Of a stretch of 48,580 nt of DNA, positions 24,628 to 35,397 are shown one piece after another. The notes beneath the pieces were generated by a model. The model did no database searches, was not told the DNA's origin, and worked only from the letters and a program-made list of their open reading frames with translations. How positions within the stretch are numbered: the first letter of the stretch is position 1; the number at the start of each line of letters is the position of its first letter. Made by a program: the position numbers and the translations under genes. Origin of the DNA: Helochares maculicollis (lineage: Eukaryota > Arthropoda > Insecta > Coleoptera > Hydrophilidae); the NCBI GenBank assembly GCA_033557835.1, contig JAWQRO010000212.1, positions 1 to 48,580 on the forward strand, written 5' to 3'.

Positions 24628-27600
24628 GAAAATGGCCCCCATGGCTCCAATTCATCCCCACCGCCATAAGCTATGTGTTCAGCACGCTTACAAGCGATAC
24701 CACAATAATATGTAAGGCTCTTTTATAAATTTATTCTTTCCATATATATGTAACTTATTGCAAGTGTTTTGATGACGTTCACATAATACACAGTTTTATC
24801 TAAATATGAATTAAATCCCAAATGCTATAAGAGATACATAAAGGTAGGATATTTTTACAAAGAAATACTTTTGCAAAAACATTCTTTTCTTTGCAAATAA
24901 ACGTGTTACTTTTACAGGATACGCTTTTCTCCACAATTACTTTTCTTAGTGGTTACCGTACAAAATAGGTAGTGTATCAGAGAGCAATAATTTATTTTTT
25001 AATTGGTTTTGTATTGCTGTCTATGGATATCTGTTATATAATTACAATTAAACAGTTGCAGAATATGCAACATTTTTCTACAAAATAAGTGCTAGTTTGT
25101 TTTTCAAATATCCTATTGAAACCATAATTCAACAAATTACTATAGGCAATATCCCTTAATTACCTGCAGGTGGGCTTTTAAGGTTTAAAAATAAATATTG
25201 TCTACATTACAATCAACATTTGCAATAAGTTACCTTTATGTGAAAAGTCTTACTAATTATGTTTTGTCCAGTTTCATCAAATATTTAGAGAACCAGTGTC
25301 ATAACATAGTTTTTTACATATTTCCCAGTGTGATAGTGTAACATAGCAGGTACCTTATTGGTGAAATGTTAGTATACTCGGAAATTTGCTGGGAAGGGAT
25401 AATATCTCAAAGAAAATTATGAAAGATCCTTATATTTATTGATGCATGGAGCAAAAGTTGACTACCAATTAATAGTTATATAAAATAAAACTTAAATGGA
25501 TCGTTGAATGAGTACTTAGAGACCAACATTTTTTCAAACAAAATGTGCTCAAACGTTTGAGTTTTGCTTTGTTGATTACTTTTGCTCTAATGCGTGTTGA
25601 AATTAATAAATATGGGGCCACTGAGGGGCGGAACTATAAAAACAATTATTTACGATCTGATTTTTTAAATTGTTACATTATTGCAATATGCTGTGACGAT
25701 TTCGCAAAAATGCAACAGATTATTTCTCATTTTTTATTTCATGTTTTGCTTTTATTTTAATTTAATAGGGCAGATAGTGTTTCCATTTATTTTCCACATA
25801 ATAATGCATGCACTAGCAGATCCTGTCTTGTGCTGCTCTTGCTATTACTATGTTTATAAACATATATATTTTTAAATAGTTTACTTATAAAGAATTTTAC
25901 TTTTGTTGATGCTTGTACAATTCTCTACTTGTTAATGTTTTCATAGATCAATTACTTTTTAGTACGCAGGTACTATCTGCTCTATTTTTCACTTTGTGTA
26001 TATATGAATTCAGTTTTTTAACAAAAACATAAATAACACCTAGTAATCAATGATGTAAATTGAAGAATAAAATGTAGTATTACTTGAATATCCATTAAAC
26101 TTTGTTCTGCTATTGTGTTTTAGGATGTCTTCCTTAGGGTTTTATGAACCATCTAGTAATAACTTGTTGCATTTAGTGCCATATTTTTTATTACTAATTT
26201 TCCTTGAATTTTCATTGAGTGGAGTATTTAAGTGAAACTATATTTTTTCTGCTTGATTTAAGAAGAAATGTGTGATGTGTGATACAAATACATTTTAATA
26301 AGCTGTTAATTATTAAAATGTAAGTGATAGCTTTATAAAAATACTATTTATTATTAGTATAAATTTTATTAGTTTTGTTGTAATGATTGACCAAATCAAC
26401 GATTGCATTATGTTTCTTATATTGATTTTAATTATGTTGTAATTGCTATGCCTCAAATGCCTGTGATACAAAAAGATAACCAGTTTTGGAGGTTTCCCTA
26501 TTAGTTTTTTGATGGAATAATGCATTGTATGTGTACTGTGCATTGAACCACATTAATTGTTTTCAGTTTAAAAATTCAAACTTTTGACAAACTCATGCAT
26601 CATTTGTCTCTATTTTTTAATTTAATTGCAATGTAATTTTCTAGTGAGATCTGAATTGTGTTAGCTTTAAAACAGTAAGAAGTTGTGCAGTTGAAGTATT
26701 GGTAAACATTAAAGTGCCATATTAATGTTTCTTGAAATAGATTGTTTATCCTGTTAGGAACATCTGGAAGCAATTTTCAACAAATCAACTTATTTCTATA
26801 GATTGCTATATAATTAATATATTGATTTAACATTGCACTATGTCAATTTTGAAGCAAACTTAAGTCAATATCATATTTGAAATAGATAAGGTAGAATAGA
26901 TTTATCAATATAAAAAATTATTGATTAATTGAGGGCCTAAATTTTTAACTGTTGATTGATATAATTATAACAAACAAAAATGTTTACCAATGGATTCATC
27001 ATAGATAGTAGCTTGCTTGCTTAAAGAATTTAGAATAGAATATTGAATGGAGTTTATAATATTTCTAAAGTTGTAATTATTACAATTGTCTCATTCAAGA
27101 GAAATTGTGAAAATTAGTCCTAACACAACATGATAAAATATTCATCTATAAAATTTGGATAATGCAGTTACTTAAAAAGTGTCCAGATTTTATTGTAATT
27201 GTCGTAATCCTAGATCTATATCAATATTTTTGTATTTACTACAATATATAGGTGTTACATGTAGTTTACACATGCGAATAATATACTATATAATGCAGTT
27301 ATGTTATTCCCTCTTAAAAAGAAAAACAATCGGCAGCTAATTGTTTACATAAGGGGTTAGCCAGTTGTTTTTTTTTGTAACATCCACTAAACGTATATAC
27401 ATATATAAGTTTAATGTTGGTATAAACTATTTTTTTATCTGCAATGCTTTGATTGAAAAATATGATTTGTTTAAATTTCTTGGATGTATGACTACTGTTA
27501 AAATCATATTAAGTTAGGCTATGTCCACATTTACAAAAATAATTTCGTCCGGTAAAAAGAAACCAGGATGCAAAACAAAAAACATTAGATTTTGGTTATC

Positions 27601-27900
27601 ATTCACTTCTTTAGTGCTGGATCTAGTTAGGGTCTATTTATTAATTTAATACAAATATTATTAGTTTTTTACTATTTTGCAATGTTAATAATATTGTATC
27701 TGGTTAAGTATAAGTATATATATGTAAATGGTTAGTAGGTTCACATTATATTGAGAGTAGAGAATTGAATCTAAATATAGGAACATTTATTTTATGAAAG
27801 ACTGAGCACTTCGCTATTATAGGGTTTTTAAAACTTAATGTTTATTATGTATGTGCATTTTTTAATATTAATAAACACATTTGTGTATTAAATGAGTGTT
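24628..27900 (+). other. Probable long 3' UTR of FBXL20
   Basis: After the stop codon about 3.3 kb of AT-rich DNA follows with no gene. AATAAA at 27870-27875 followed by a GTGTTGTGTTTG-rich stretch makes a convincing distal poly(A) site, though earlier AATAAA hexamers could also be used. Inside are Brd-box matches (AGCTTTA at 26329-26335 and 26663-26669) and K-box-like TGTGAT at 26271, 26278 and 26462. The last reads CTGTGATA. These are known microRNA target motifs in fly 3' UTRs. Whether the transcript runs this far is inference. Confidence 0.4.
27870..27875 (+). terminator. Candidate distal poly(A) signal
   Basis: AATAAA followed within 20-40 bp by a GT-rich element, the usual layout of a cleavage site. 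It would end the FBXL20 3' UTR. Confidence 0.4.
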
Positions 27901-29227
27901 GTGTTTGTATGAAACCTTTCTAAGCTTTACGCACAAAACTGGGTGTAATTTTTTATTTTATATATACAGGAGAGTATATCTTGATATAATTAATTCTGAA
28001 AAGTATTTAAAAAACGATTTTAGATGAAACGAGCTGGCAAGCTACATTCGAGGACAACTTGCTTTTTGAGAATTTCATATGTTTCATAGTGGCTGGTATA
28101 AAACTTAAAAATACTAGCTCATATCTTGTTTGAATTAAATTCAATCTTTAAAAATATGTTATATAAGTCAGAATCGCCAAGATTCCTAATATATTTGCAT
28201 TTAAGCACAATAAATTCAAAAGAGCAATCAAACCTAAAGAATTTCATTCAAGGTAACAGTTAATAATATAGAATGCTATTCAGGGAAAATTGAAAATCCT
28301 TTTGAAATATAACTTAGATCATTTCTAGAAACTATTGTATTGTTCATTTGGTTGTAAAGTTGACAATAATAAAAGATTTATAACGAATTAATTTATGATA
28401 TATTGGAAATTATACAATTAAACTCTTATTTAAATTATAAATATCTGTAAAACTTGCTATTGAACTGCATAACATGCTTAGTAAAAGATTTCTTTCGTTA
28501 TGGCAAGCGAGAGAAAAATAAAAGTATATGTTTTTCCTAAAAGAATATGTCAACGTTTAACACGATTTTCAATCCAAACTACTAATAATGAAATTAAGTT
28601 TCCTTTTTTATGAAACCCAGCTTGTAGTAGAAAAATATGGAGTGTTTCCATTCAACATTCTCGCATACACGTATGAGTGGCATAAAAGTACCAGCGGATA
28701 TATTCAATTTTTCATGATTTATATGTACTGAAACACTTAGCTTGCATAAATATCTAATTCTTAAGTGGCACTTTTAACCCATTTTGAATTTCATTCTCAA
28801 AAACGATAAAACTTGTTGATTTCTTGCCGTAGCGCTCATATGATTTGGATTTTTAAAAAATGACATAAAGCTACATTTAAGATACCTATTTGTTACATTT
28901 TTATTTTTAGTTATGCGAATCGGTAAAACAGATAATCGGCCTTAGGAATGACATTTCTAAAATCCCTCTCTTATGCTTTGCCTACATCTTAAGTGTGTTC
29001 TGCCCATGCATAATTTTTGTTGAGTAATCATGTAATGGTTTTATCTCCATTCGCCATTCAAAGTTCATGTTTTGATTACTATTTGCACTAAATAGTTAAA
29101 TTTAAAATCAATTAGATATGACAAATTTGTCGATATTTATTTTTTGTTGTAACATTTATGTGCAAAAAAACACTTAGACAACATATCTAATCGCATGCAT
29201 GCTTCAAACGAACCATTACTTTTTGGA
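27901..29227. other. Intergenic region upstream of the chitin-binding cluster
   Basis: AT-rich DNA with no open frame of interest and no recognisable transposon. It holds the upstream regulatory region of the first cluster gene. Confidence 0.5.
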
Positions 29228-29235
29228 TATATAAA
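29228..29235 (+). promoter_or_regulatory. TATA box of chitin-binding gene 1
   Basis: TATATAAA, 63 bp upstream of the start codon. The spacing allows a transcription start near 29260 and a 5' UTR of about 40 nt. Confidence 0.6.
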
Positions 29236-29297
29236 TATGAAATTTCTAATGAGGGTAATAAATTTAATCCTGCTTGTGTGAATTTACTTACAGAAAA

Positions 29298-29657
29298 ATG
29301 GCACGTAAGTAATATCAATAAAATATGTTCTTAATTATATTGTGCATTGCGTTTGTTTCAATATTTAGAAACGTTGCAATTGAGTTTAATGTACTATTTT
29401 CAGTAAAATTAACGCTGCTGTTTTTGGCCGTTGCTAGCATATCGTTAGTTATGAGTGAAACAGAAAGGCCACCTGTGACAAATGATCCTTTGTGCCCTGA
29501 TGAAGGTATTTACTATTATCCGCATGAAACTGATTGTGGAAAATTCTACCAATGCGTAAATGGTGACAAATATGAGTTTGATTGCCCTCCGAATCTGCAC
29601 TGGAACACGGAAACAGAATTATGCGATTTCCCTGAGCTTGCTGGATGTGAAACATAA
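29298..29657 (+). CDS. Secreted single-domain peritrophin-A (CBM14) protein, cluster gene 1 (86 aa)
   Basis: Exon 1 is 29298-29304 (ATGGCAC, then GTAAGT). Exon 2 is 29404-29657 after a TTTCAG acceptor; the intron is phase 1. The micro-exon start is chosen because it joins in frame to a clean signal peptide (residues 1-20, MALKLTLLFLAVASIS). A short PPVTNDPLCP segment leads into one chitin-binding domain with Cys at 33, 47, 53, 63, 76 and 84 and the aromatic spacing YPHETDC, FYQC and LHWN. In this family the cysteines pair 1-3, 2-6 and 4-5, and the domain binds chitin. It is predicted to be extracellular, in the peritrophic matrix or a similar lining. The PPVTxDPLCP leader is shared with genes 2 and 3, so these three form a subgroup. 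AATAAA occurs at 29660-29665 and 29714-29719. Confidence 0.88.
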
Positions 29658-29807
29658 TTAATAAACGATATTATAAGAAAATATTGAATGAACTTACCGT
29701 TTCACAGAGCATAAATAAAATTTCTAGAAGTAGATAGTCGCATATTATTTCTGTAATAGAGTAGTTTTTTTACAGATTAAGTATTAATTGATTAGGTGAA
29801 GAGTTGA

Positions 29808-29846
29808 TATAAAAACAAGATTAAATCTACGAAATACCTATAAATA
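29808..29846 (+). promoter_or_regulatory. TATA boxes of chitin-binding gene 2
   Basis: Two matches: TATAAAAA at 29808-29815 and TATAAATA at 29839-29846, 79 and 48 bp before the start codon. Gene 2 has only about 240 bp between its start and the gene 1 stop, so its promoter is compact. Confidence 0.5.
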
Positions 29847-29893
29847 AAATTTCATTCAGCAATTTGTAGTGAATTGGTTATTAATTTCTGGAA

Positions 29894-30231
29894 ATGAGCA
29901 GTAAGTTGAAAACAATCAATAAAATTTGTGTGCTTAATTTTCAAATTTGTACCAATTCATTATTACTGTTTCAGGCAAAGTAGCAGTTTTGTTATTGGTA
30001 GCTCTGGTGTCACTTGTGGCATGCCAAGAACCACCAGTTACTAAAGATCCGCTCTGCCCTTCGACAGGCGATTATTTTTTCCCTCACGATGAGTACTGTA
30101 ATAAATTTTATCGTTGTGTAAATGGAGACAAATATGTGTATACTTGTCCACTATGCCTCCATTGGAATCAGAATCAATCATTTTGTGATCATCCAGATAA
30201 TGTGAATTGTTCGTTAAAACCTTGCCAATAA
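29894..30231 (+). CDS. Secreted single-domain peritrophin-A (CBM14) protein, cluster gene 2 (87 aa)
   Basis: Exon 1 is 29894-29900 (ATGAGCA, donor GTAAGT) and exon 2 is 29975-30231 (acceptor TTTCAG); the intron is phase 1 and 74 bp. The signal peptide is about residues 1-19 (KVAVLLLVALVSLVAC) and may be cleaved around 18-19. PPVTKDPLCP leads into one CBM14 domain with Cys 30, 44, 50, 60, 73 and 81. Two further cysteines are unusual: Cys63, in CPLCLHW where Gly is normal, and Cys86 near the C-terminus. They could form an extra disulfide. Predicted to be a secreted chitin-binding protein, a close tandem duplicate of gene 1. ATTAAA at 30280-30285 is the likely poly(A) signal. Confidence 0.87.
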
Positions 30232-30285
30232 GCGACATTTTTACTCATTTTAGTACAAGTTTTATTGTAGTAAAATGGAATTAAA

Positions 30286-30832
30286 ACCATGAATATTTTA
30301 AATATAGTATGATTGCAATTCTGTTTGTTTTTCTCTTTCATCATAATAATGTCAGTGTCAGTCTTTCGTCGTGCATTTTAACAGGAATGTTAATTTAAAT
30401 TATTTTTAAACAAACATCGGCATTGTCATAAATATATTGTTTAAGCAAACGCTTTGAAGAAGAACCTAACTGCGATATGGGTAAACACCCATATCTGTTA
30501 TCAACGATGCTTGAGGCGTCTGTTAATCTAAATCTACCTTTTTCTTAAATTGAATTGTAAAGGATCGTCTCAAGGAAACGAATCCACATAAATTAGTCTT
30601 CCCAAATCGCACTTTCTATTTTGAGTCCTGGTAGAGTTACTTTAGTGCTTCTTATTTCAATAACCGCTATTAAATTAATGCTGAATCTAGGTTGACCATC
30701 AAAAATTGGAAAAGATTAATTATTTAAAACAGTCAGATTTTCAAATGTAATTTTAAAGATATTTTACCTTGATGTGAGTATATTACAATTTTCAAAACAA
30801 ACATTTAACCGCGAATATTGAACGAATCAATT
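30286..30832. other. Intergenic spacer after gene 2
   Basis: AT-rich DNA with no recognisable gene or element up to the start of the LINE-derived repeat. Confidence 0.5.
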
Positions 30833-31146
30833 CAGTTTGATTGGATTATTAAATATCAATATTTATTACATTTATTTTATAAACATATCTCGGAAAAAAA
30901 ATCGAATACTTTCTGATTGCCTTGTAAGTAAGATCAAAGTGCAAAAGTTTAATTTAATAATAGAAATCTGTAAAATGGATATAATCAGTTGCTGTCGAAA
31001 AATTATATTTAGACTATTTAAAAATAAAGAGGCAAGAAATAATGCTACATGACTTATTCAACTGCATTTATAACTCAGGGGAGATTCCCAAAGGTTGGCT
31101 TGGATAAATTTATGTATTTCTACGGAACAAGTATAGTAGAATGCCA
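30833..31146 (+). repeat. LINE-derived direct repeat, copy 1 (left of mariner A)
   Basis: This roughly 310-bp block is repeated in the same orientation at 32310-32640, with obvious similarity throughout (for example GGATTATTAAATATCA, AAAGTTTAATTTAATAATA, CTCAGGGGAGATTCC and AATGCCAAACATTAT). Copy 2 continues into reverse-transcriptase sequence, so this is a truncated LINE piece. The two copies flank a mariner relic. Confidence 0.75.
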
Positions 31147-32305
31147 AACATTATTCTTGTACAAGTTTTGCAATTCGGCAAGAAAAACACAATTTTATGG
31201 TTTGGAATATACTTTATTATTCAGTGCAATCTCCCTGAACATCAATATACTCGTTTCAACGAGATTTCAGTTTATGAATTCCATCCTTGAAGTGAGAATC
31301 TGGAAGGGCTGCAAAATACGCTTCCACATCTGTTATGACCTCTTCATTTGATAAAAAACGCTTTCCACGCATGCACTTTTTTTGTCTGAAAATAGATGAA
31401 AGTCGATAGGGGCCAAATCTGGTGAGTACGGTGAATGCGCCAACAATACGAACTTAAATTCATGGATTTTAGCTATTGACAAAATACTCTTGTGACACCT
31501 GATGAAGAAGAATTTTTTCTTCGGCAAATCGGGTATTTTTCCATGATTTTTTCTAATCTACAAACAAAATTTTTTTCGCATTCCAAAAAACTGATGCTTA
31601 TACTTTTGTGGCCGATTTCTGGACATGAACTAGTTTCGGAACCGAAGAACCAGGTTCATCCCACTCTTTAGCCTCTTGTTTTTATTCGAGGTCATAGTAA
31701 TAAACCCAAGTCTCATCCATAGTGATGAATCGGCGCACAAAATGCACGTTATCTTTCGAAAACGCTCGAAACGTTGATGAGAAAGCTTTATTCGAGTGCC
31801 TTTTTGTACAATTGTTAGCAAATGCGGCACCTATTGTTTATACTGCTTCGTGAAACCCAATACTTCGGTCAAAATAATGTTTACAATGCCCAATGACATG
31901 CATAGTGCATCTACTAAATTTCTTTCAGTCATTCGACGATTTTCTAATACGATATACTGTATTTTGTCTTCGATTTCTGGTATTGTTACTATTGTTTGAT
32001 GTCCTTTACGTGGATCGTCTTCAAGGCTTTTACGACCACTTTTAACTTCAGCAGCCCATCTTTCTCCTGTACTAATTGAAAACGAAGGGTCCGTATACAC
32101 TTTCAACATTTGTTCTTAAATTTCCTTTGCCTTTAAACCTTCCAAAAATAAAAATGTAATCACTGCGCGATACTTGATTTTTTCATTGCTAAAAACTACT
32201 ATGGCACGTCGTTACTAAATCGCTTGTAAACAAAGAATGAATTGATAAATTGAAATGAAACTTCACATACGTTCATATGATGAGTGTACCCACAGAACAA
32301 AAACG
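31147..32305 (-). mobile_element. Mariner A (irritans-type) relic, minus strand
   Basis: Minus-strand frames encode mariner transposase pieces: the helix-turn-helix region (SISTGERWAAEVKSGRKSLEDDP, a segment matched in mariner B), a WMRLGFITMTSNK region, and HSPYSPDLAPIDFHLF with an aspartate at the third catalytic position. Stops and frameshifts break it. Its sequence is homologous over its length to mariner B at 38123-39356. Both ends look eroded: the left end keeps ACAAGTTTTGC of the terminal repeat and the right end lacks a clear repeat. Inactive. Confidence 0.82.
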
Positions 32306-32309
32306 ATTC

Positions 32310-32810
32310 AAATCAGTTTGCTTGGATTATTAAATATCATTATGGTGGGTGCATTTATTTTATGAAAATATCTCAGGAACAAAATTCGAATACCAGATTG
32401 CCTTGTTAGAGATCACAATGCTAAAGTTTAATTTAATAATAAAAATCTGTAAAATGTACGAAATCTGCTGCTTTTTATTGACGAAAAATTATATTTAGAG
32501 ATTATTTAAAAATAAAGGGGGCGAAAATAATGCTGCAGGAGCTATTCAACTGCATTTACAACTCAGGGGAGATTCCTGATAACTCCATTGTTGAATAAAT
32601 TTTCGTATTTCTATCGAACAAATAAAATGCCAAACATTATAAAGACTATAGAACTATTATTTTAATCACTCAAGTGTTAAAGCTGTTCTTGAAGAATATC
32701 AATACGAGAATACTTCTTGGTATCAGAAGCACTCAATTCGGTCTGGGGAAATACTTTGGTTAATGCGAATGACTTTTCAGTATACAAGTGTTGTTAAGAT
32801 GCTAAATGTG
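32310..32810 (+). mobile_element. RTE-like LINE fragment (direct repeat copy 2)
   Basis: A single + strand frame, broken only by a few stops, reads LFNCIYNSGEIP, then AKHYKDYRTIILITQVLKL and ending IRSTQFGLGK. This is the order of a non-LTR reverse transcriptase N-terminal half (GxIPxxW, YRTISL, TQFGFR). The first part matches copy 1 at 30833-31146. Inactive fragment. Confidence 0.7.
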
Positions 32811-32866
32811 AATTTACTAGAGCATCGTTGGGACCTGAGATTTTCTCAATTGTAATATGGAAATAT

Positions 32867-33147
32867 TCGAGCGCGTCAGATATTGGTACGATATGGGCCC
32901 CAGGTATTTTTAAAAATGGCGGTATTTTAATCAGACGGTTTGCACGGTGGGAGTGGGTGACAGGCTGAAAAAGCTGAAAATTGAAAACAAACGTATTTAT
33001 CGAGCGTGTCAGATATTTTAAGGTTGTGTTAAGTAAAACCAAAACTACCTCTTCTTTAATATCATGACGATTTGGATGTAAAGCAAACTCCCCGCGATTA
33101 TTGTAGAAAAAAAAACCGTTGCTTCGAATTACTCGAGCGCGTCAGAT
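32867..33147 (+). repeat. 15-bp motif at three sites, 133 bp apart
   Basis: TCGAGCGCGTCAGAT occurs at 32867-32881 and 33133-33147, and with one change (TCGAGCGTGTCAGAT) at 33000-33014. Starts are exactly 133 bp apart both times. The DNA between the copies is not obviously repeated. GC-rich 15-mers stand out in this AT-rich window. Nature unknown. Confidence 0.8.
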
Positions 33148-33189
33148 TAAGATATGTACGTTTCATCTAAACGTCCTGACCCATAATCT

Positions 33190-34215
33190 GACAATTTTTC
33201 TTCTTCTTCTCCTTAGTGTTTATCCTACTACAGTGGGATTCGCATTTTGGATCGATCTTCTCCACTTTACCCGATCTGGTGCGTCTCGTGGGCTTAGGTT
33301 GTATGTATCCGCATTTATGGCGTCTTGCTACCGTTGTTTTGGCTTTCCTTTCGGCCGTCAGCCGTCAACGTTGAGGCTTGAGCAACGTTAACTACTGTCC
33401 CCGATGGTGCTTTGGTAACATGTCGTAATCTTCCATCGCACATTTTTTCATTTATGGGAGTGACGCCGAACTGTCTCCGGAGAATGTCGTTAGTCATGTG
33501 GTCGAGTAGTGAGATATTCATTATCCACCGGAACATATGCATTTCCATAGCGTGCAGGCGTGGCTCGAAGAGGCGTATTGTCGGGCAACATACAGGACGG
33601 ACGACTGTACGATATATCTTTGACCTTGGGTGGGTGGGCATTTTTCGGTCGCATAGTATTCCGGTGATTTCTTTCCACTTCATCCAGGTTCAATTGATAC
33701 GTGCTCGTACATTGCCGTCGAGGCCACCGTCCCTCTGCAGGAGGGATCTTAGATACCGATACTTATTAGTCTTTGTCAGAGCTTCACCGTTAACACTGAT
33801 ACAGTCTGGGCATGGGACAGTCTCCATGTACATTGTTTTTGAAATCAGTCCCTCCGGGTCTGCACATGTCGCTGCAGTTCCTTCTTTCTCTTGGCCGCTA
33901 GAAAGACGTCGTCCGCATAGAGCAGAGTCCACGGACCGTCATCGTGCAAATAGAATGTTATTATGTCCTTTACAACAATGAAAAGCAACGGCGAAAGTAC
34001 AGTTTCCTGGGAATAGTTCCCACTTTCACTGGGAAACTATCTGAGATCCTGGCCGAACATCTGCTCTTGCACGTGGTGTTAATGTAGAGGAGTTAGATCC
34101 AGTCGATGTGAAGCTCAGGTACCTCGTGGTCGCGTAGCGCGTACCAAATTAGTTACTGCGTGACACGGTCGGAGGCCTTTTCTAGATCGAGAAAGGCTAG
34201 GTGGAGTGGCTGTTT
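33190..34215 (-). mobile_element. RTE-like LINE fragment, minus strand
   Basis: Read from 34215 downward, the minus strand gives AFLDLEKASDRVT and IWYALRDHEVPELHIDW (catalytic Asp motif region), then SVNGEALTKTNKYRYL, then WKEITGILCDRKMP, KIYRTVVRPV, RWIMNISLLDHMTND and FGVTPINEKM. This is the order of an RTE-type reverse transcriptase from its first motif to its C-terminus. The YADD region is corrupted. The 3' end near 33195 runs into a GAAGAAGAAG-type simple repeat, as LINE tails often do. Frameshifts and stops make it dead. Confidence 0.82.
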
Positions 34216-34404
34216 CCATAATATTTTGGAAGAATTTCATAAATCTACCAATTAACAGACATTTTTTGGTGGATTTTTTTAATCATCGAATTTAATTAAT
34301 TGGAAAGCACAGGAAATAACATGTAAATAATAAAGGGTATTTCTTTATAAGAAAACAATTTTAAATCACTACAAAGTACACACTTCATACTAATATCACT
34401 CATA

Positions 34405-34650
34405 GTAGATAAAAGCACCGCTCAAACTAAAGCTTTGCTGAATAAGTACCATTCGAGTTCTGCTTCATCGAGACAAATGGTAGAGTATTGATTTTCTGAC
34501 TTTAAACGTGGCCATACAAATATTGATTATGTCGAACGCTATAATCACTGAAAAGAGGGGAACGAAAACTACAAAATCATTTTGAATTTTGTAAAGTGTT
34601 GTGTTGCAGGATATAGCTGACACTTTAAGAAATCATAGGAACATGTTCGA
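34405..34650 (+). mobile_element. Short mariner transposase N-terminal fragment
   Basis: Plus-strand translation gives STAQTKALLNKYHSSSAS, then FKRGHTNIDYVERYN, resembling the mariner DNA-binding linker (WFxxFKRGRTDxxDxxRxGRP). The following part resembles ADTLxIS-type helix sequence but decays. No ends are seen. Confidence 0.5.
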
Positions 34651-35331
34651 AAATAAAAAAATAATGGTGTCCGGGAAGTCATTTTGTGCGGTATAAATTT
34701 CAACATATTGAACACAACAATACAATACCACACATACATTATTTCAGTCTATCACTAGTGCGCGTCTGAAACTTCATACCCAATAAAATGGGGCAGTGTC
34801 ACAAATTGCATTGATGTACCATCTGTTGTCAGGGATTCACATTCAATACTTACACACCTGGTATCAGCTAAGAATATTGGAATTAAATCTGTCCAAAACA
34901 CTTTTCTTAAAATTCATATTACATCTAAGCGCAGCGATGAAAAAAACCTAATAGTTGTATCTCCACGTAAGAAATACTTTGCAGTGACGTTTTTTGAAGG
35001 CATTTTTTACTATATGCCATTTGCTCAAAATAGCTCAGATAATCATCCAAATTTCGTTTAATCATTTTGCAAATAAGTATTTCAAAAGTAGGCTTCAAAG
35101 CGTATTGAATGTTTATACTTACATCTGTATACACATGATAAGTTGTATGACGATGCCAAATCATTGGAATGGCCAATTAATTACAAAATAAACATGCGTG
35201 CATTTTTCAAAACTTTTATTGTAACAACAAAAAGTAAGAAACACGAAACTTTAATGGGAAATATGATTAGATATTTATATGTTTTGCTTTATCAAAACAT
35301 TTTTACTTAAATTATCAAAGCATTTTACATT
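34651..35331. other. Intergenic region upstream of gene 3
   Basis: AT-rich, with no gene. Short open frames on both strands (34925-35191) overlap each other and have no recognisable motif. Confidence 0.5.
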
Positions 35332-35338
35332 TATAAGG
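35332..35338 (+). promoter_or_regulatory. Candidate TATA box of chitin-binding gene 3
   Basis: TATAAGG, 66 bp upstream of the proposed micro-exon start. It is a weaker match than those of the other cluster genes. Confidence 0.35.
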
Positions 35339-35397
35339 CACCTTAAAGTACTTTTCTTGTAGTTTCTGTTTGATTTGTTTGAAAACGATTGAACATA

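Noticed and set aside
31049..31351. 100-codon + strand open frame
   Set aside because: It runs across the junction of the LINE repeat and the antisense strand of mariner A, so it is a composite of transposon DNA.
33412..33981. 189-codon + strand open frame
   Set aside because: It is antisense to the RTE-like LINE on the minus strand, whose translation carries reverse-transcriptase motifs. The + frame has none.
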